Both the position numbers and the translations under genes were made by a program. From NCBI GenBank assembly GCA_016872725.1, contig VGZC01000031.1, forward strand, positions 1 through 64,000: a DNA stretch of 64,000 bases, read 5' to 3'. Positions 53,798 to 62,937 of the stretch are shown piece after piece. Positions within the stretch are counted from its first letter, which is position 1; each line of letters begins with the position of its first letter. Source of the stretch: Planctomycetota bacterium (GTDB lineage: Bacteria > Planctomycetota > Planctomycetia > Pirellulales > Pirellulaceae). Under the pieces are notes generated by a model. The model was not told the DNA's origin. It saw only the letters and a list, made by a program, of their open reading frames with translations, and did not search any database.

Positions 53798-54657
53798 CAC
53801 GGGGTGTTCCGATCGGATCGCGGTCCTTCGAGGGGAACGAGCGCATTGAGGCTTCCGGACCGGAAACCGCCGAGATCGACCGTCACGAACCGGAAGCCGA
53901 GCGCCGTCAGGCGCTCGAGCACGCGCTCCCGGATGTCCGACTGACAGACTCTTGTCACCTGTCCGGCTTCGACCTCGATCCTCGCCATTTCACCCCCGTG
54001 CAGACGGACGCGCGCCGGAATGAATCCGAGTTCCCGCAAGAGGCTCTCCGCCCGTTCGATCCGCGCGAGCCGTTCGGGAGTGACCTCCTCCCCGTACGCG
54101 ACTCGGCTCGCAAGGCACGGGGACGCGGGCTTGTCCCAGACGGCGAGTCCCCAGAGCCGGGCCACCGACCGCACGTCCTCCTTGGTCATGGCCGATTCGG
54201 CGAGCGGGCTTCGGACGTCGCGTTCCCGCGCCGCGTCCATGCCGGGTCGATAGTCGTGAAGATCGTCCAGGTTGGCGCCATTGACCACCACGGCGGCCGC
54301 GAGCTCCCCGACGCCCCGCGCCAGTTCGCCGTCGATCCGCTCATAGAGCTCGGACTTGCAGTGGTAGCACCGATCGGCCGCGTTGGCCCGGTATGCGTTC
54401 CGAGCCCCCTCATGTGTCGGAATGATCTCGTGGCGGATTCCGATCCGTCGCGCTGTTTCCGCGGCCGCTTCGAGTTCGGCCCGCGCGAGACTCGGACTCT
54501 CTCCCGTGAATGCGACCGCCCGGTCGCCAAGCGCTTGATGCGCGGCGCTTGCGACCACCGCGCTGTCGACGCCCCCGGACAGAGCGACCGCGCAGCTCGG
54601 CCACGGCGCGAACCACGCCACGAGACGCTCGGCGCACTCAACCACCCGCGACTCCAT
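53797..54657 (-). CDS. larE: LarE-like ATP-dependent sulfur transferase
   Basis: LarE converts the carboxylates of the lactate racemase nickel-pincer cofactor precursor to thiocarboxylates. The 286-residue product has the PP-loop SGGVDSAVVA at residues 27-36, 'RCYHCKSELYERI' (~97-108), VVNGANLDDLHDYRPGM and 'PASPCLASRVAYGEEVTPER' with the sulfur-donor cysteine position at Cys181. Length fits. larB, larC and larA are not in the window. It is followed directly by the YfhO-like gene and preceded by the DUF4912 gene (25-base gap), so it is co-transcribed with envelope genes. Confidence 0.85.
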   Translation of the reverse strand: MESRVVECAERLVAWFAPWPSCAVALSGGVDSAVVASAAHQALGDRAVAFTGESPSLARAELEAAAETARRIGIRHEIIPTHEGARNAYRANAADRCYHCKSELYERIDGELARGVGELAAAVVVNGANLDDLHDYRPGMDAARERDVRSPLAESAMTKEDVRSVARLWGLAVWDKPASPCLASRVAYGEEVTPERLARIERAESLLRELGFIPARVRLHGGEMARIEVEAGQVTRVCQSDIRERVLERLTALGFRFVTVDLGGFRSGSLNALVPLEGPRSDRNTP

Positions 54658-54682
54658 TCTGGAAAGCTCCCCGATCCCAAGC

Positions 54683-56446
54683 CTATTCGGTCGCTTCCTT
54701 CACCACCGGTTCCATGACCTTCGTGTTCCGCTCGACGGCGAGCACAATCGTGCGATGCTCGACGCCGTCCGCCGTACTCGCGACAATCGGCAGCACCTGC
54801 CGCCGATCGGGAAGCGCCAATCGGACGGCGAACGCCCCATCGTCCCTCAATTTGATCGGTTCGCCGCCGAGCGTCACATGGGCTCCGGCCTTCGTTCGTC
54901 CGAATATGATCATCTCGGCGTCGACTTCAAACTCGAAATTCCGCTGCCGGTTCAGGACCCGCTCGGCGCCGACGCCATAGCGGGCCGACGCGGGGGAACC
55001 CATGGGACGCTGCAAGCGTTCCTCGAACAACTCCTGCAAATCGCCCGTCGTGTGCTCGTCGCTGTACCCGCCGCTCAGCGCATAGATGCGTTCGTAGTCC
55101 TGGGCGACGTCGGACCAATGGCCATCGAGCCCGTCCGCGACGCCGGGCACGGGCGTCGTCACCGCGTTGCTGCGGGCGAGGCTGTAGAACCGCCCACCCG
55201 TCGACAAGTAGCCGATCTCGACCCGAAAACCGCGAGGCGGCTTGGCGACGTCGACATACCAGTTGCGGACGCCTCCATGGATCTCGATGTCCCGAACCAC
55301 CCGCTCCGCTGAACTCGTCGTCGCCCCGCTATCCACTTCGAAAAGCCGGAGCACGGGGCGAGCCGTGTGCCAGGCTTCGGCCATCGCCGCGCGAGCCCTA
55401 TCGATCGTCGAGCGCGTGAGATCCCAACAGGCTTGCAGCCAATAGGCGTCGCGAACCAGAAGGACGATCCGGTCGCGATCCACCAACCGCCCATTCTTGC
55501 CTTTCGCATGCCCATTGCCGCGTGACAGGTCCATCCGCGCATCGCGCAGGTCGTGCATCGCCTGAATGCGGCGCAGCGTTTGAGGCGGCACCTTGCGGGC
55601 CTCCTTGGCTGGGCTCTTCCCCTTGGAAGCCGCCGACGGCGACGGAACCAAACGCGACTTGACCCGCGACGAACCAACCGGCGCCTTCACGCCCGGCACC
55701 TTCACGCCCGGCACCTTTACGTTCGGCACCTTCACGTTCGGCACCTTCACGCCCGGCACCTTCACGCCCGGCACCTTCACGCCCGGCACCTTCACGCCCG
55801 GCACCTTCACGCCCGGCGCCTTTACGCCCGGCGCCTTTACGCCCGGCGCCTTTACGCCCGGCGCCTTCACACTCGGCGCCTTCACACTCGGCGCCTTCAC
55901 ACCCGGCGCCTTCACACTCGGCGTGCGGAGTCCTGTTCCACTTCGAGCGGTCCGGACGACCGTCTTCGCCTTCGTCGCATTCTCGGTGGAGACCTTGCTC
56001 GGCGCGGACGGACGGACCAGCGACTTCGAACGCGCGGATTGGAGCGACAGGTTCTTGGGACGACGTGCCGGTTTGGCTTTCAAAGGTCCTCTTGACGTAC
56101 TGGATGCTCTCGATGTCACCGCCTTCTTGGTCCGCGCGGCGTCGTCGCGATGGGGGGCGGACGGGGTGCGTACCGACGATCGTTTGATCTCGGCTTGAGA
56201 CCCCTTCGCACGCGATTTTGGCGCACGCGATTTTGGCGCACGCGACTTCCCCGGCTTGGATTTGGAGGAAGACGCGGGCGCGGCGGCACGCGGCCGCGCG
56301 CGGAGGGCCCGCGCGAGCGATTGAACGAGCTTTTCTTTCGGCAGCGACCGCCATGCGATGCCCAGCCGTTCGGCCAATGCGCTCAGTTCCCGCATCGACC
56401 GAGCGCGGAGGTCGGACGGCGATGCCTTCGACGATGCCGTGATCAA
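54683..56446 (-). CDS. DUF4912 protein with Rho-N-like head and VKxPx repeat region
   Basis: This 587-residue protein uses a TTG start at 56446 with a perfect GGAGGA 8 bases upstream; an ATG at 56488 lacks a ribosome binding site. Residues ~10-45 ('LRARSMRELSALAERLGIAW', 'LPKEKLVQSLARAL') resemble a Rho N-terminal or SAP-like nucleic-acid-binding helix pair. Residues ~50-320 are Lys/Ala/Pro/Ser-rich, histone-H1-like, with 16 tandem VK(A/V)P(G/S/N) pentapeptides. The C-terminal ~270 residues form the DUF4912 domain ('RIVLLVRDAYWLQACWDLTR', 'WYVDVAKPPRGFRVEIGYLS', 'SAERVVRDIEIHGGVRNWYV'). Function unknown; nucleic acid binding is inferred. First gene of the larE-YfhO transcript. Confidence 0.8.
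   Translation of the reverse strand: MITASSKASPSDLRARSMRELSALAERLGIAWRSLPKEKLVQSLARALRARPRAAAPASSSKSKPGKSRAPKSRAPKSRAKGSQAEIKRSSVRTPSAPHRDDAARTKKAVTSRASSTSRGPLKAKPARRPKNLSLQSARSKSLVRPSAPSKVSTENATKAKTVVRTARSGTGLRTPSVKAPGVKAPSVKAPSVKAPGVKAPGVKAPGVKAPGVKVPGVKVPGVKVPGVKVPGVKVPNVKVPNVKVPGVKVPGVKAPVGSSRVKSRLVPSPSAASKGKSPAKEARKVPPQTLRRIQAMHDLRDARMDLSRGNGHAKGKNGRLVDRDRIVLLVRDAYWLQACWDLTRSTIDRARAAMAEAWHTARPVLRLFEVDSGATTSSAERVVRDIEIHGGVRNWYVDVAKPPRGFRVEIGYLSTGGRFYSLARSNAVTTPVPGVADGLDGHWSDVAQDYERIYALSGGYSDEHTTGDLQELFEERLQRPMGSPASARYGVGAERVLNRQRNFEFEVDAEMIIFGRTKAGAHVTLGGEPIKLRDDGAFAVRLALPDRRQVLPIVASTADGVEHRTIVLAVERNTKVMEPVVKEATE
55681..55920 (-). repeat. 16 tandem 15-bp repeats encoding VKxPx
   Basis: A 240-bp array of 16 perfectly spaced 15-base units encodes VK-[AV]-P-[GSNV] repeats in the DUF4912 protein. 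Units group by sequence: Ala-Pro types at one end, Val-Pro types in the middle, which suggests stepwise duplication. The array keeps all three frames open on both strands, which explains long opposite frames here. Confidence 0.95.
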
Positions 56447-57142
56447 GGGACCTATCCTCCAAGTGTGGTTTCTTTCGCGGTTCCGCATGCAACCCGTCGC
56501 CCGCCGATCGTCCGGCGCGTGTCCTCCCGCGCGTCGAACGCCGCCCGATCGACGTACGAACGGACCGCGCGCGACGACTCCGTTTCGGTTGGTTGCGGCG
56601 GGTCCAACCGGAAGATCCGTCTTGGCGAGTGGCCGGCAACGACTGGCGGTCGGGCCCAACGGCCCGCGCCGCCCCATATCTATCTGTCAGGCGTGGAATG
56701 GAACTTGGGTCGCCAACGGCTACGGGGCTCGAGCCCTGGGGCAGGATTCACTCGGACTCCCTACACGTGTCAGTTTAGTTCCACTCGGAAAATAACGCAA
56801 CGAAGGAACCACCCACGGGGAGGGTGCGTGATGGCAGATCGGCTCGTCCGGGCGGCGCATGCGCGCCGCGACAATTCGCCGCATGCGCGCCGTTCGCCCG
56901 GCGAGCGACGGCGACTTATCGAGAATCGCGTCTAAGCTCATCGCTGTGAATGGTTTGCGCCGCCTGGAATCGGTGCCGTTCGGCGGCCCGTTCAATTCGT
57001 TGGCCCGGCCGTTGACCACCGGATAGCCTTCGGATAGATTGGCCACCTTACCCAAGTCAAGATCCGGCGGCGCGAGACACGATCGCGCGTCCTCGGGAAG
57101 ATCGGGATCGTCCGTTCATGACTGGCTGACTGGCCGGCTTTC
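56447..57142. promoter_or_regulatory. divergent region between DUF4912 and ATP synthase genes
   Basis: This 696-base stretch separates two divergent transcripts. It holds the atp promoter at 57012-57040 and must hold that of the DUF4912-larE-YfhO genes, which I cannot place. I searched it for tRNA, SRP RNA and other RNA signatures and saw none; no coding frame is convincing. A repeated GCATGCGCGCCG motif occurs at about 56858 and 56882. Confidence 0.5.
57012..57040 (+). promoter_or_regulatory. sigma70-type promoter of the atp operon
   Basis: TTGACC (57012-57017) and TAGATT (57035-57040) are separated by exactly 17 bases, matching five and four of six consensus positions. Transcription would start near 57047, about 95 bases before the first gene at 57143. 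Confidence 0.6.
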
Positions 57143-57439
57143 GTGAGCAAACCGTCTCAAAACATACACCCGATCGCCGCGGCGATGGAATGGGTGGGTG
57201 TGGTAACGACCGTCGCCGTGATGATGGTCGGTCCGGGCCTTGCCGGCCATTGGCTGGACGGTCGCTTGGGAACGCGGTTCTGCGCGCTCGTGGGTTTTGG
57301 ATTGGGGATTGCGATCGGTTTGTACTATTTGCTTGCGTCGGTGGCCCGGTTGCAGCGGCGTCCCGGCGCGCCCCGTTCCGAACATGCGGATCGGGAATCG
57401 CGAAGTCGTGACGCCGATTCGTCGACGAACGAAACATGA
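57143..57439 (+). CDS. atpZ: AtpZ/AtpI-family protein of the ATP synthase operon
   Basis: A 98-residue membrane protein with a GTG start and two membrane segments (~14-38 and ~47-69). The sequence 'GPGLAGHWLDGRLGT' followed by LVGFGLGIAIGLYYLLASV matches the AtpZ/AtpI family, which assists assembly of the c-ring or Mg2+/Ca2+ uptake at the head of atp operons. The rest is a polar tail. The stop overlaps the next start by 4 bases (ATGA). Confidence 0.8.
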   Translation: MSKPSQNIHPIAAAMEWVGVVTTVAVMMVGPGLAGHWLDGRLGTRFCALVGFGLGIAIGLYYLLASVARLQRRPGAPRSEHADRESRSRDADSSTNET

Positions 57440-57969
57440 ATGCGCATCGGTTCAGCACGATCGAACATCGCGAGTCACCGGTCACCGCGGCGCCGCCGCG
57501 CGAGTCGGCCGGTGCGGGTTGGTACGGTATGGATGGGCCATTGATCGCATCGGGCGGGCCATCGACGGGGCGTTCGCTCGTTTGGTTCGCGACGGCCCTG
57601 TCGGTCGTGTTTCCGTTCTATGCGGCGTGGGGTTGGGCGATGTATGGGCGGATCGGACTGGTTACGGCGGTCGTCGCCCTAGCCGTTTGTGGACTCGGCG
57701 GGACGGCGGCCCTCCTGAGCGGCGTGTGGCTGCAGCGCCGGAGCCCCGTGGGCGGCGCGGTCGGCGGCATGTTGTTTCGGTTCGGTATTCCGTTTGTGGC
57801 CGCAATCGGCCTCACGGAGAACTTTCCCGTGCTGGCGCGCGCGGGCCAGTTCGCGATGGTCGTCGGCTATTATTTGTTCGCGCTGGTCATCGAGACGATA
57901 CTCGCGGTGCGTCTCATCGCGCCACCGCGGCAACCGGCCGTTTCCTCGCGAGTTCGAACCGAAACCTGA
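57436..57969 (+). CDS. AtpI-like ATP synthase accessory membrane protein
   Basis: The 177-residue product has a ~45-residue polar N-terminus and about four membrane segments (48-70, 75-100, 110-130, 138-162; for example 'VWFATALSVVFPFYAAWGWA', GQFAMVVGYYLFALVIETIL). Position and topology fit AtpI/UncI-type proteins, which act in assembly of the c-ring; sequence similarity to AtpI is weak, so the call rests on context. It starts within the atpZ stop and precedes atpB by 66 bases. Confidence 0.7.
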   Translation: MNAHRFSTIEHRESPVTAAPPRESAGAGWYGMDGPLIASGGPSTGRSLVWFATALSVVFPFYAAWGWAMYGRIGLVTAVVALAVCGLGGTAALLSGVWLQRRSPVGGAVGGMLFRFGIPFVAAIGLTENFPVLARAGQFAMVVGYYLFALVIETILAVRLIAPPRQPAVSSRVRTET

Positions 57970-58035
57970 ATCCACGGGGATCGCCGTGGCGCGGTGGTCC
58001 CATCGCGACGGCGAGAGGCACCAAGGTGAGATGAC

Positions 58036-59418
58036 ATGGCGAACGCGGTCATTCACATCAAGGATGCGTACTTTTTTGAAGTGCCCAAGGCGTTATGGCC
58101 TTGTCGGTACGCGTCGCGAGTCGAGTTTCCGGATATTTGGGTCTCGCTCGATCCGGAATTCCAGCGCTGGGAAGTGAACCGGCTTTATGATGGGCTGGCG
58201 TGGTTGGCGGGCGATTTCCGCGCCGCGTCGGGAAAGCCCGCGGGGGATCCGCTCTTTCGCATGCCCTCGCAGCCCGATCTGGTCAACCGTTATCAGGCCT
58301 GGCTTCATTCGGACCATGCCCATGTCGGCAAGCCGCTCGACGTTTATCTCGACGAGCAGGCGGCCGCTGTTCTCGCGGGCCTCAAGAAATGGAGAGCCGC
58401 GCATCCGGCGCGAACGGACGTTTCGGTGACGGCCTATTTGAAAGACCATCCGTCGTCTGAAGGTTGGTTCGTCCTGATGGCGGGGGAGCCACGATTCGAG
58501 CGGGAGTGGCGGCGGATCCGGCGCGAAGCGGGCAATGTCGCTGAATACAAGGCGGACGCGAGTCAGGCCGAGTGGTCCACCGAGAAGATCGAAGCCTACA
58601 ACGCGAATTTGAGCGGCAAGATCCTGATCCCCCAACCGTTCGGCGGATTGCGGAACCTGCACGAGCGCGAGCCGGGCTGGAACAACTTCTGCATTTCGAA
58701 ATTCCTGATCATCGAGGTCGCGGTCGCGATCATCATCTTCGCCCTGTTCCGCTGGCTGGCGGCCAAGATGAACACGGGCGAACGGCCGCGCGGCCGATTG
58801 TGGAATCTTCTGGAGATGATTTTGGTCTTTGTTCGCGAACAGATCGCCCGGCCCGCGATCGGCGATCACGACGCGGACCGTTTCGTCCCCCTGCTCTGGA
58901 CAATCTTCACGTTCATCCTGGGCTGCAATCTGTTCGGCATGGTCCCCGGCGTCGGGTCTCCAACCGGCGCGTGGGGCGTCACCATGGCGCTCGCCTTGGT
59001 GACGTTTGGTACGGTCGTCCTTTCGGGTATGCGCCGATTCGGGGTTGTTGGATTCTTCCTGAATCAGATTCCGCACATGGACATTCCGATTGCGATCGCC
59101 ATCGTGATCAAACCGTTCATCTTGGCGATCGAGCTTCTCGGCCTATTGATCAAACACGCCGTGTTGAGCATCCGTCTTCTCGCGAACATGGTCGCGGGAC
59201 ACTTGGTGATTCTGGCGATCATGGGAATGGCGTTTGGTCTGTCGGCCGCGGTCGGTTTCGCGCAGTCGCCCGGGTGGCAATGGGGGGTGACGGCGACGAT
59301 CGTCGTCGTGGGTTCCGCCCTGTTCAGTTGCCTCGAGCTGATGGTCGCATTCCTGCAAGCGTACATTTTCACGTTCCTTTCCGCTTTGTTCATCGGCGCG
59401 TCGATCCATCACCACTGA
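58036..59418 (+). CDS. atpB: ATP synthase Fo subunit a with a long N-terminal extension
   Basis: Subunit a forms the proton half-channels. The membrane core (from ~222) contains 'FLIIEVAVAIIIFALFRWLA' and the essential arginine Arg380 in SIRLLANMVAGHLVILAIMG, followed by the C-terminal helix LELMVAFLQAYIFTFLSALF. Usual subunit a is ~250-290 residues; here 460. The extra ~220 residues are hydrophilic and start with 'VIHIKDAYFFEVPKALWP', a sequence I associate with planctomycetes. AAGGTGAG lies before the ATG. Confidence 0.93.
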   Translation: MANAVIHIKDAYFFEVPKALWPCRYASRVEFPDIWVSLDPEFQRWEVNRLYDGLAWLAGDFRAASGKPAGDPLFRMPSQPDLVNRYQAWLHSDHAHVGKPLDVYLDEQAAAVLAGLKKWRAAHPARTDVSVTAYLKDHPSSEGWFVLMAGEPRFEREWRRIRREAGNVAEYKADASQAEWSTEKIEAYNANLSGKILIPQPFGGLRNLHEREPGWNNFCISKFLIIEVAVAIIIFALFRWLAAKMNTGERPRGRLWNLLEMILVFVREQIARPAIGDHDADRFVPLLWTIFTFILGCNLFGMVPGVGSPTGAWGVTMALALVTFGTVVLSGMRRFGVVGFFLNQIPHMDIPIAIAIVIKPFILAIELLGLLIKHAVLSIRLLANMVAGHLVILAIMGMAFGLSAAVGFAQSPGWQWGVTATIVVVGSALFSCLELMVAFLQAYIFTFLSALFIGASIHHH

Positions 59419-59475
59419 GACGATCGGTTCGCTCGCCCGGTATTGGACTCGGTCCGTCACAAGGAGACCCTGCAC

Positions 59476-59775
59476 GTGAGCAAGTTTGTGAAGATCGCAT
59501 CGATGAGTCTATTCGCCCTGTTGGCCGCGGCCTCGCTGGCGTTCGGCCAGGAGGGGGCCGCGCCGAGTGCGGTGAGTTTTTCGGGATCGTTCGGCGCCGG
59601 TCTGGTGGTCGTGGGCGCGGCGTACGGGATCGGAAAGCTCGCGAGCAGCGCGATGGAAGGCATGGCGAGACAGCCCGAAGCCGCCGGCTCCATCCAAGTG
59701 GGCATGATCATCGCCGCGGCCCTGATCGAGGGCTTTACGTTCTTCGCCCTCTATATCTGCATGACGGGTGTTTGA
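59476..59775 (+). CDS. atpE: ATP synthase Fo subunit c with signal-like N-terminus
   Basis: Subunit c forms the rotary ring. This 99-residue product starts at a GTG with AAGGAGA 8 bases upstream. Residues 1-20 look like a signal peptide (KIASMSLFALLAAASLAFGQ), not present in most bacterial c subunits. The mature hairpin has GLVVVGAAYGIGKLASSAMEGMARQPE and then 'IIAAALIEGFTFFALYIC', with the ion-carrying glutamate followed by glycine. The residues typical of sodium-binding c subunits (helix-1 Gln, Ser/Thr after Glu) are absent, so protons are the likely ion. Confidence 0.93.
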   Translation: MSKFVKIASMSLFALLAAASLAFGQEGAAPSAVSFSGSFGAGLVVVGAAYGIGKLASSAMEGMARQPEAAGSIQVGMIIAAALIEGFTFFALYICMTGV

Positions 59776-59886
59776 TTGAATCCGGCGATCGGCGCCGGCG
59801 GACCGGGCTGCCCGAATCCGAACACCGGGAGCGCGACCGATGGTTTGCCGTTCGACACACGCATCCCGTATCACGAAGGAACCGCG

Positions 59887-60684
59887 ATGGTTCGCAACGA
59901 TTGGTCATGGCTCGGCGCGGGGGGGCGTCCCCGCGCGGCCGCATGGATTGCCGTGATAGGCCTCACTCTGTGCGTGTCGCCGCGCGCAGTCATGCGCGCG
60001 CAGGAAAAAGGCGAGGCCCCGCGCGCCGCGGGCGCGGCCGTGCCCGCGGCTCAGGGAGCTCGAGGGAGCACGGCGGCGGGCGGCGACACGCACGGAGCCG
60101 CATCGCAAGACGGCGGTTCGCATGACGCGGGGAAAGGCGAGCCCCATGATCCACACGATCTGACGCACCACAATGCGAGCAGCGAATTGGCCGTTCCGCG
60201 CGAATTGCGTTTTGATCATCTGGTCGGATCGTGGGCCGTCTTCTTCCTTCTGCTCGTGATCGTCGGCAAGCTTGGCTGGAAGCCGATCATGAGCGGATTG
60301 CAAAAACGCGAGGAGGCGATCGCCGCCAGGATCGAGGAGGCCGAACGCGCGGCCGACGCCGCCCGCCAGCGGCTGCGCGAATACGAAGCGAAGCTCGCCG
60401 TCGCGGGCGACGCGGCGCGGGCGATCCTCGCCCAGGCCCAGAAGGACGCGGAGAAAACGACCGGACGCATGATCGCGGACGCCGAGGAAGCCGCGCAGCG
60501 CGAGCGGTCGAGGGCGACCGCCGAGATCGACGCGGCCCGATCCGCGGCGCTCGACGACATCGCCACCCGTTCGGTCGACCTCGCGGTCCTCATGGCGAAC
60601 CGGATCGTGCGCAAGAACCTGACGGCGGCCGACCACAAGGCGCTGATCTCCGAAACGCTCGAACAATTCCATTCCCGCAATTGA
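59887..60684 (+). CDS. atpF: ATP synthase Fo subunit b with N-terminal extension
   Basis: Subunit b is the peripheral stalk. The last ~150 residues match the family: a membrane segment 'VGSWAVFFLLLVIVGKLGWK' with 'PIMSGLQKREEAI', then a long helix (EEAERAADAARQRLREYEAK and onward) to 'ALISETLEQF'. Ahead of this are ~115 extra residues: a hydrophobic signal-like segment (AAAWIAVIGLTLCVSPRA), then an Ala/Gly/His-rich linker (HDAGKGEPHDPHDLTHHNAS). Total 265 versus ~160 usual. ATG 59887 has GAAGGA upstream; an ATG at 59776 is also in frame. Confidence 0.9.
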   Translation: MVRNDWSWLGAGGRPRAAAWIAVIGLTLCVSPRAVMRAQEKGEAPRAAGAAVPAAQGARGSTAAGGDTHGAASQDGGSHDAGKGEPHDPHDLTHHNASSELAVPRELRFDHLVGSWAVFFLLLVIVGKLGWKPIMSGLQKREEAIAARIEEAERAADAARQRLREYEAKLAVAGDAARAILAQAQKDAEKTTGRMIADAEEAAQRERSRATAEIDAARSAALDDIATRSVDLAVLMANRIVRKNLTAADHKALISETLEQFHSRN

Positions 60685-60738
60685 TCCGATGCATGCCGGG
60701 CCCGCGCCTACGATCGCCGCGGTCCGTAGGAACTCGAC

Positions 60739-61359
60739 ATGGAAAACGCCGAACACGAGCTCGCCTTCGACGCGATTCGCCGGCAGGTCGGTACGATCTA
60801 TGCCAAGGCGCTGCTCGGCGTGACCGAAAAACGCGGCGTGACCGAACGGGCGATGGATGAACTCGAGTCGTTCATCCGGGACGTCTTGGAGCGGCTTCCG
60901 AAGTTCGAGGCCGTCCTGAGCGCGCCGCGGGTCGCGATCGAGGAGAAGCAGCGGTTGCTCGATCGGGCCGTCGGAAAGACCATGCAAAAAGACCTGCTGA
61001 TCTTTCTGAAGGTCACCGCGCGGCACGGACGGCTCGATTGCCTCCGCGAAATCCTCGCCGAAGCCAAAAGCCGACTCGACGCCCTCCGGGGCCGTGTCGA
61101 AGTGCTTGTCGAGTCGGCGACGCCGCTGGACGACGCGGCCCGGGACGCCGTTCGGGCCCGATTGCGCGAGTCGTTGGGAGCCGAAGTGGTATTGAAGGTG
61201 GTGGTGAATCCGGAAATCGTCGGCGGACTGGTCGTGCGCGTGGGCGATACGGTCTACGACGCCAGCGTCGCCAATCGACTCGAACGGCTGCGCCAATCGG
61301 TTCTCGCCACGGCGCGGCGGTCGCTGCGCGTTTCCGCCGATCGTTTCGCCTCGACCTGA
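60739..61359 (+). CDS. atpH: ATP synthase F1 subunit delta
   Basis: Subunit delta links the F1 head to the b stalk. The 206-residue product fits in length and position and shows '[14 protein letters not shown]', '[20 protein letters not shown]' and the C-terminal '[20 protein letters not shown]' signature. 54 bases separate it from atpF and 35 from atpA. Confidence 0.93.
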   Translation: MENAEHELAFDAIRRQVGTIYAKALLGVTEKRGVTERAMDELESFIRDVLERLPKFEAVLSAPRVAIEEKQRLLDRAVGKTMQKDLLIFLKVTARHGRLDCLREILAEAKSRLDALRGRVEVLVESATPLDDAARDAVRARLRESLGAEVVLKVVVNPEIVGGLVVRVGDTVYDASVANRLERLRQSVLATARRSLRVSADRFAST

Positions 61360-61394
61360 ATCCCAGGTCCGAGTTTGTACGCGTGAGGTCATCC

Positions 61395-62909
61395 ATGAAG
61401 TTCAATTCCGATGAAATCGCCTCGGTCCTGCGGCAGGAGATCGAGCAGTACGAATCCCAAATCGACGTGCGCGAGGTCGGCACCGTGCTCGAAGTGGGCG
61501 ACGGCATCGCGCGAGTCTACGGCCTGTCGGGTGTCATGGCGGGCGAGATGGTCGAGTTCACGAAGGCGGGCGTTACGGGACTCGCGTTCAATCTCGAGGA
61601 AAACAGCGTCGGCGTGATCATCCTCGGCGACTTTCTGAAAATCAACGAGGGCGACGAGGTCCGAACGCTCGGCCAGCTCCTTTCGGTCCCGGTCGGCGAC
61701 GGCGTGATCGGCCGAGTGCTCGATCCGCTCGGCAACCCGCTCGACGGCAAGGGGCCCGTCGCCTCGAACGAGCGGCGCAACGTCGAGATCCTCGCGCCGG
61801 GCGTCGCGCAGCGCCATCCGGTATGCGAGCCGCTCCAAACGGGAGTCAAGGCGATCGACGCGATGACGCCGATCGGACGCGGCCAGCGCGAACTGGTCAT
61901 CGGGGACCGCAAGACGGGCAAGACGGCCGTCGCCCTCGACGCGATCCTGAACCAGAAGGAATCGGGCGTCCGCTGCTTCTACGTCGCGGTCGGCCAGAAG
62001 GACTCGTCGGTCGCCGGCGTCGTCAATGTGCTCGAACGGTACGGCGCCATGGAATACACGACGGTGATCGTCGCGGGGGCGAGCAGCCCGGCTCCCGTGC
62101 AATATGTCGCTCCCTACGCGGGGACGGCGATGGCCGAGTACTTCATGCACAAGGGCGAGCACGCGCTGATCGTCTACGACGACTTGTCGAAGCAAGCGGT
62201 CGCCTATCGCCAATTGTCGCTCCTCATGCGGCGGCCACCGGGCCGCGAGGCCTACCCGGGCGACGTGTTCTATTGCCATAGCCGCCTCTTGGAGCGGTCG
62301 TCCAAGTTGAGCAAGGAGCTCGGCGGCGGCTCGCTGACGTCGCTGCCGATCATCGAGACGCTCGAGGGCGAGGTTTCGGCGTACATTCCGACCAACGTGA
62401 TTTCGATCACCGATGGCCAGATCTATTTGCAGCCGGATCTCTTCTTCTCGGGCGTGCGGCCCGCGATGAACGTCGGCATTTCGGTCTCGCGCGTCGGCGG
62501 CGCGGCCCAGATCAAGGCGATGAAAAAGGTCGCGGGCGGACTCCGGCTCGATCTCGCCGCGTTCCGCGAGCTCGAGGCGTTCGCTCAACTCGGCACCGAA
62601 CTCGATCCCGCCACCCAGCGCCGGCTCGACCGGGGCTACCGCATGGTCGAGCTCCTCAAGCAGCCCCAATACAAGCCGATGCACGTCATCGATCAGGTCA
62701 TCGTGATCTACGCCGGCACGAAGGGGTTTCTTGATGAGGTTCCCGTCAACAAGGTCCGCGACTGGGAAGCGGGATTGCTCGCGTTCATCCACAACCGCAA
62801 ACAGGACCTTTGGGACGAGCTCAACCAGAGGAAGGACCTGACTCCCGAGTTGATTGCGGGCATTGAAGGCGCGTTGAACGAGTTCAACAAGGGGTTCCTG
62901 GCGTCCTAG
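61395..62909 (+). CDS. atpA: ATP synthase F1 subunit alpha
   Basis: Subunit alpha is the regulatory nucleotide-binding subunit of F1. The 504-residue product has the P-loop GDRKTGKT at 170-177, '[20 protein letters not shown]', '[13 protein letters not shown]'-like segment '[20 protein letters not shown]', and the alpha/beta signature '[20 protein letters not shown]'. The ATG at 61395 fits the family start; the frame stays open upstream to 61038, through atpH. Confidence 0.97.
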   Translation: MKFNSDEIASVLRQEIEQYESQIDVREVGTVLEVGDGIARVYGLSGVMAGEMVEFTKAGVTGLAFNLEENSVGVIILGDFLKINEGDEVRTLGQLLSVPVGDGVIGRVLDPLGNPLDGKGPVASNERRNVEILAPGVAQRHPVCEPLQTGVKAIDAMTPIGRGQRELVIGDRKTGKTAVALDAILNQKESGVRCFYVAVGQKDSSVAGVVNVLERYGAMEYTTVIVAGASSPAPVQYVAPYAGTAMAEYFMHKGEHALIVYDDLSKQAVAYRQLSLLMRRPPGREAYPGDVFYCHSRLLERSSKLSKELGGGSLTSLPIIETLEGEVSAYIPTNVISITDGQIYLQPDLFFSGVRPAMNVGISVSRVGGAAQIKAMKKVAGGLRLDLAAFRELEAFAQLGTELDPATQRRLDRGYRMVELLKQPQYKPMHVIDQVIVIYAGTKGFLDEVPVNKVRDWEAGLLAFIHNRKQDLWDELNQRKDLTPELIAGIEGALNEFNKGFLAS

Positions 62910-62937
62910 GTCGGACCGACACGGCGAAAGACACGAC

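Noticed and set aside
55553-56198. Plus-strand frames with HARHL or FTPGT repeats
   Set aside because: They are other-frame readings of the 15-bp array in the DUF4912 gene; a period divisible by three keeps all frames open.
56447-57142. tRNA, SRP RNA or other structural RNA in the large gap before atpZ
   Set aside because: No GGTTCGAATCC-type T-arm, no SRP core motif and no CCA end were found on either strand by eye.
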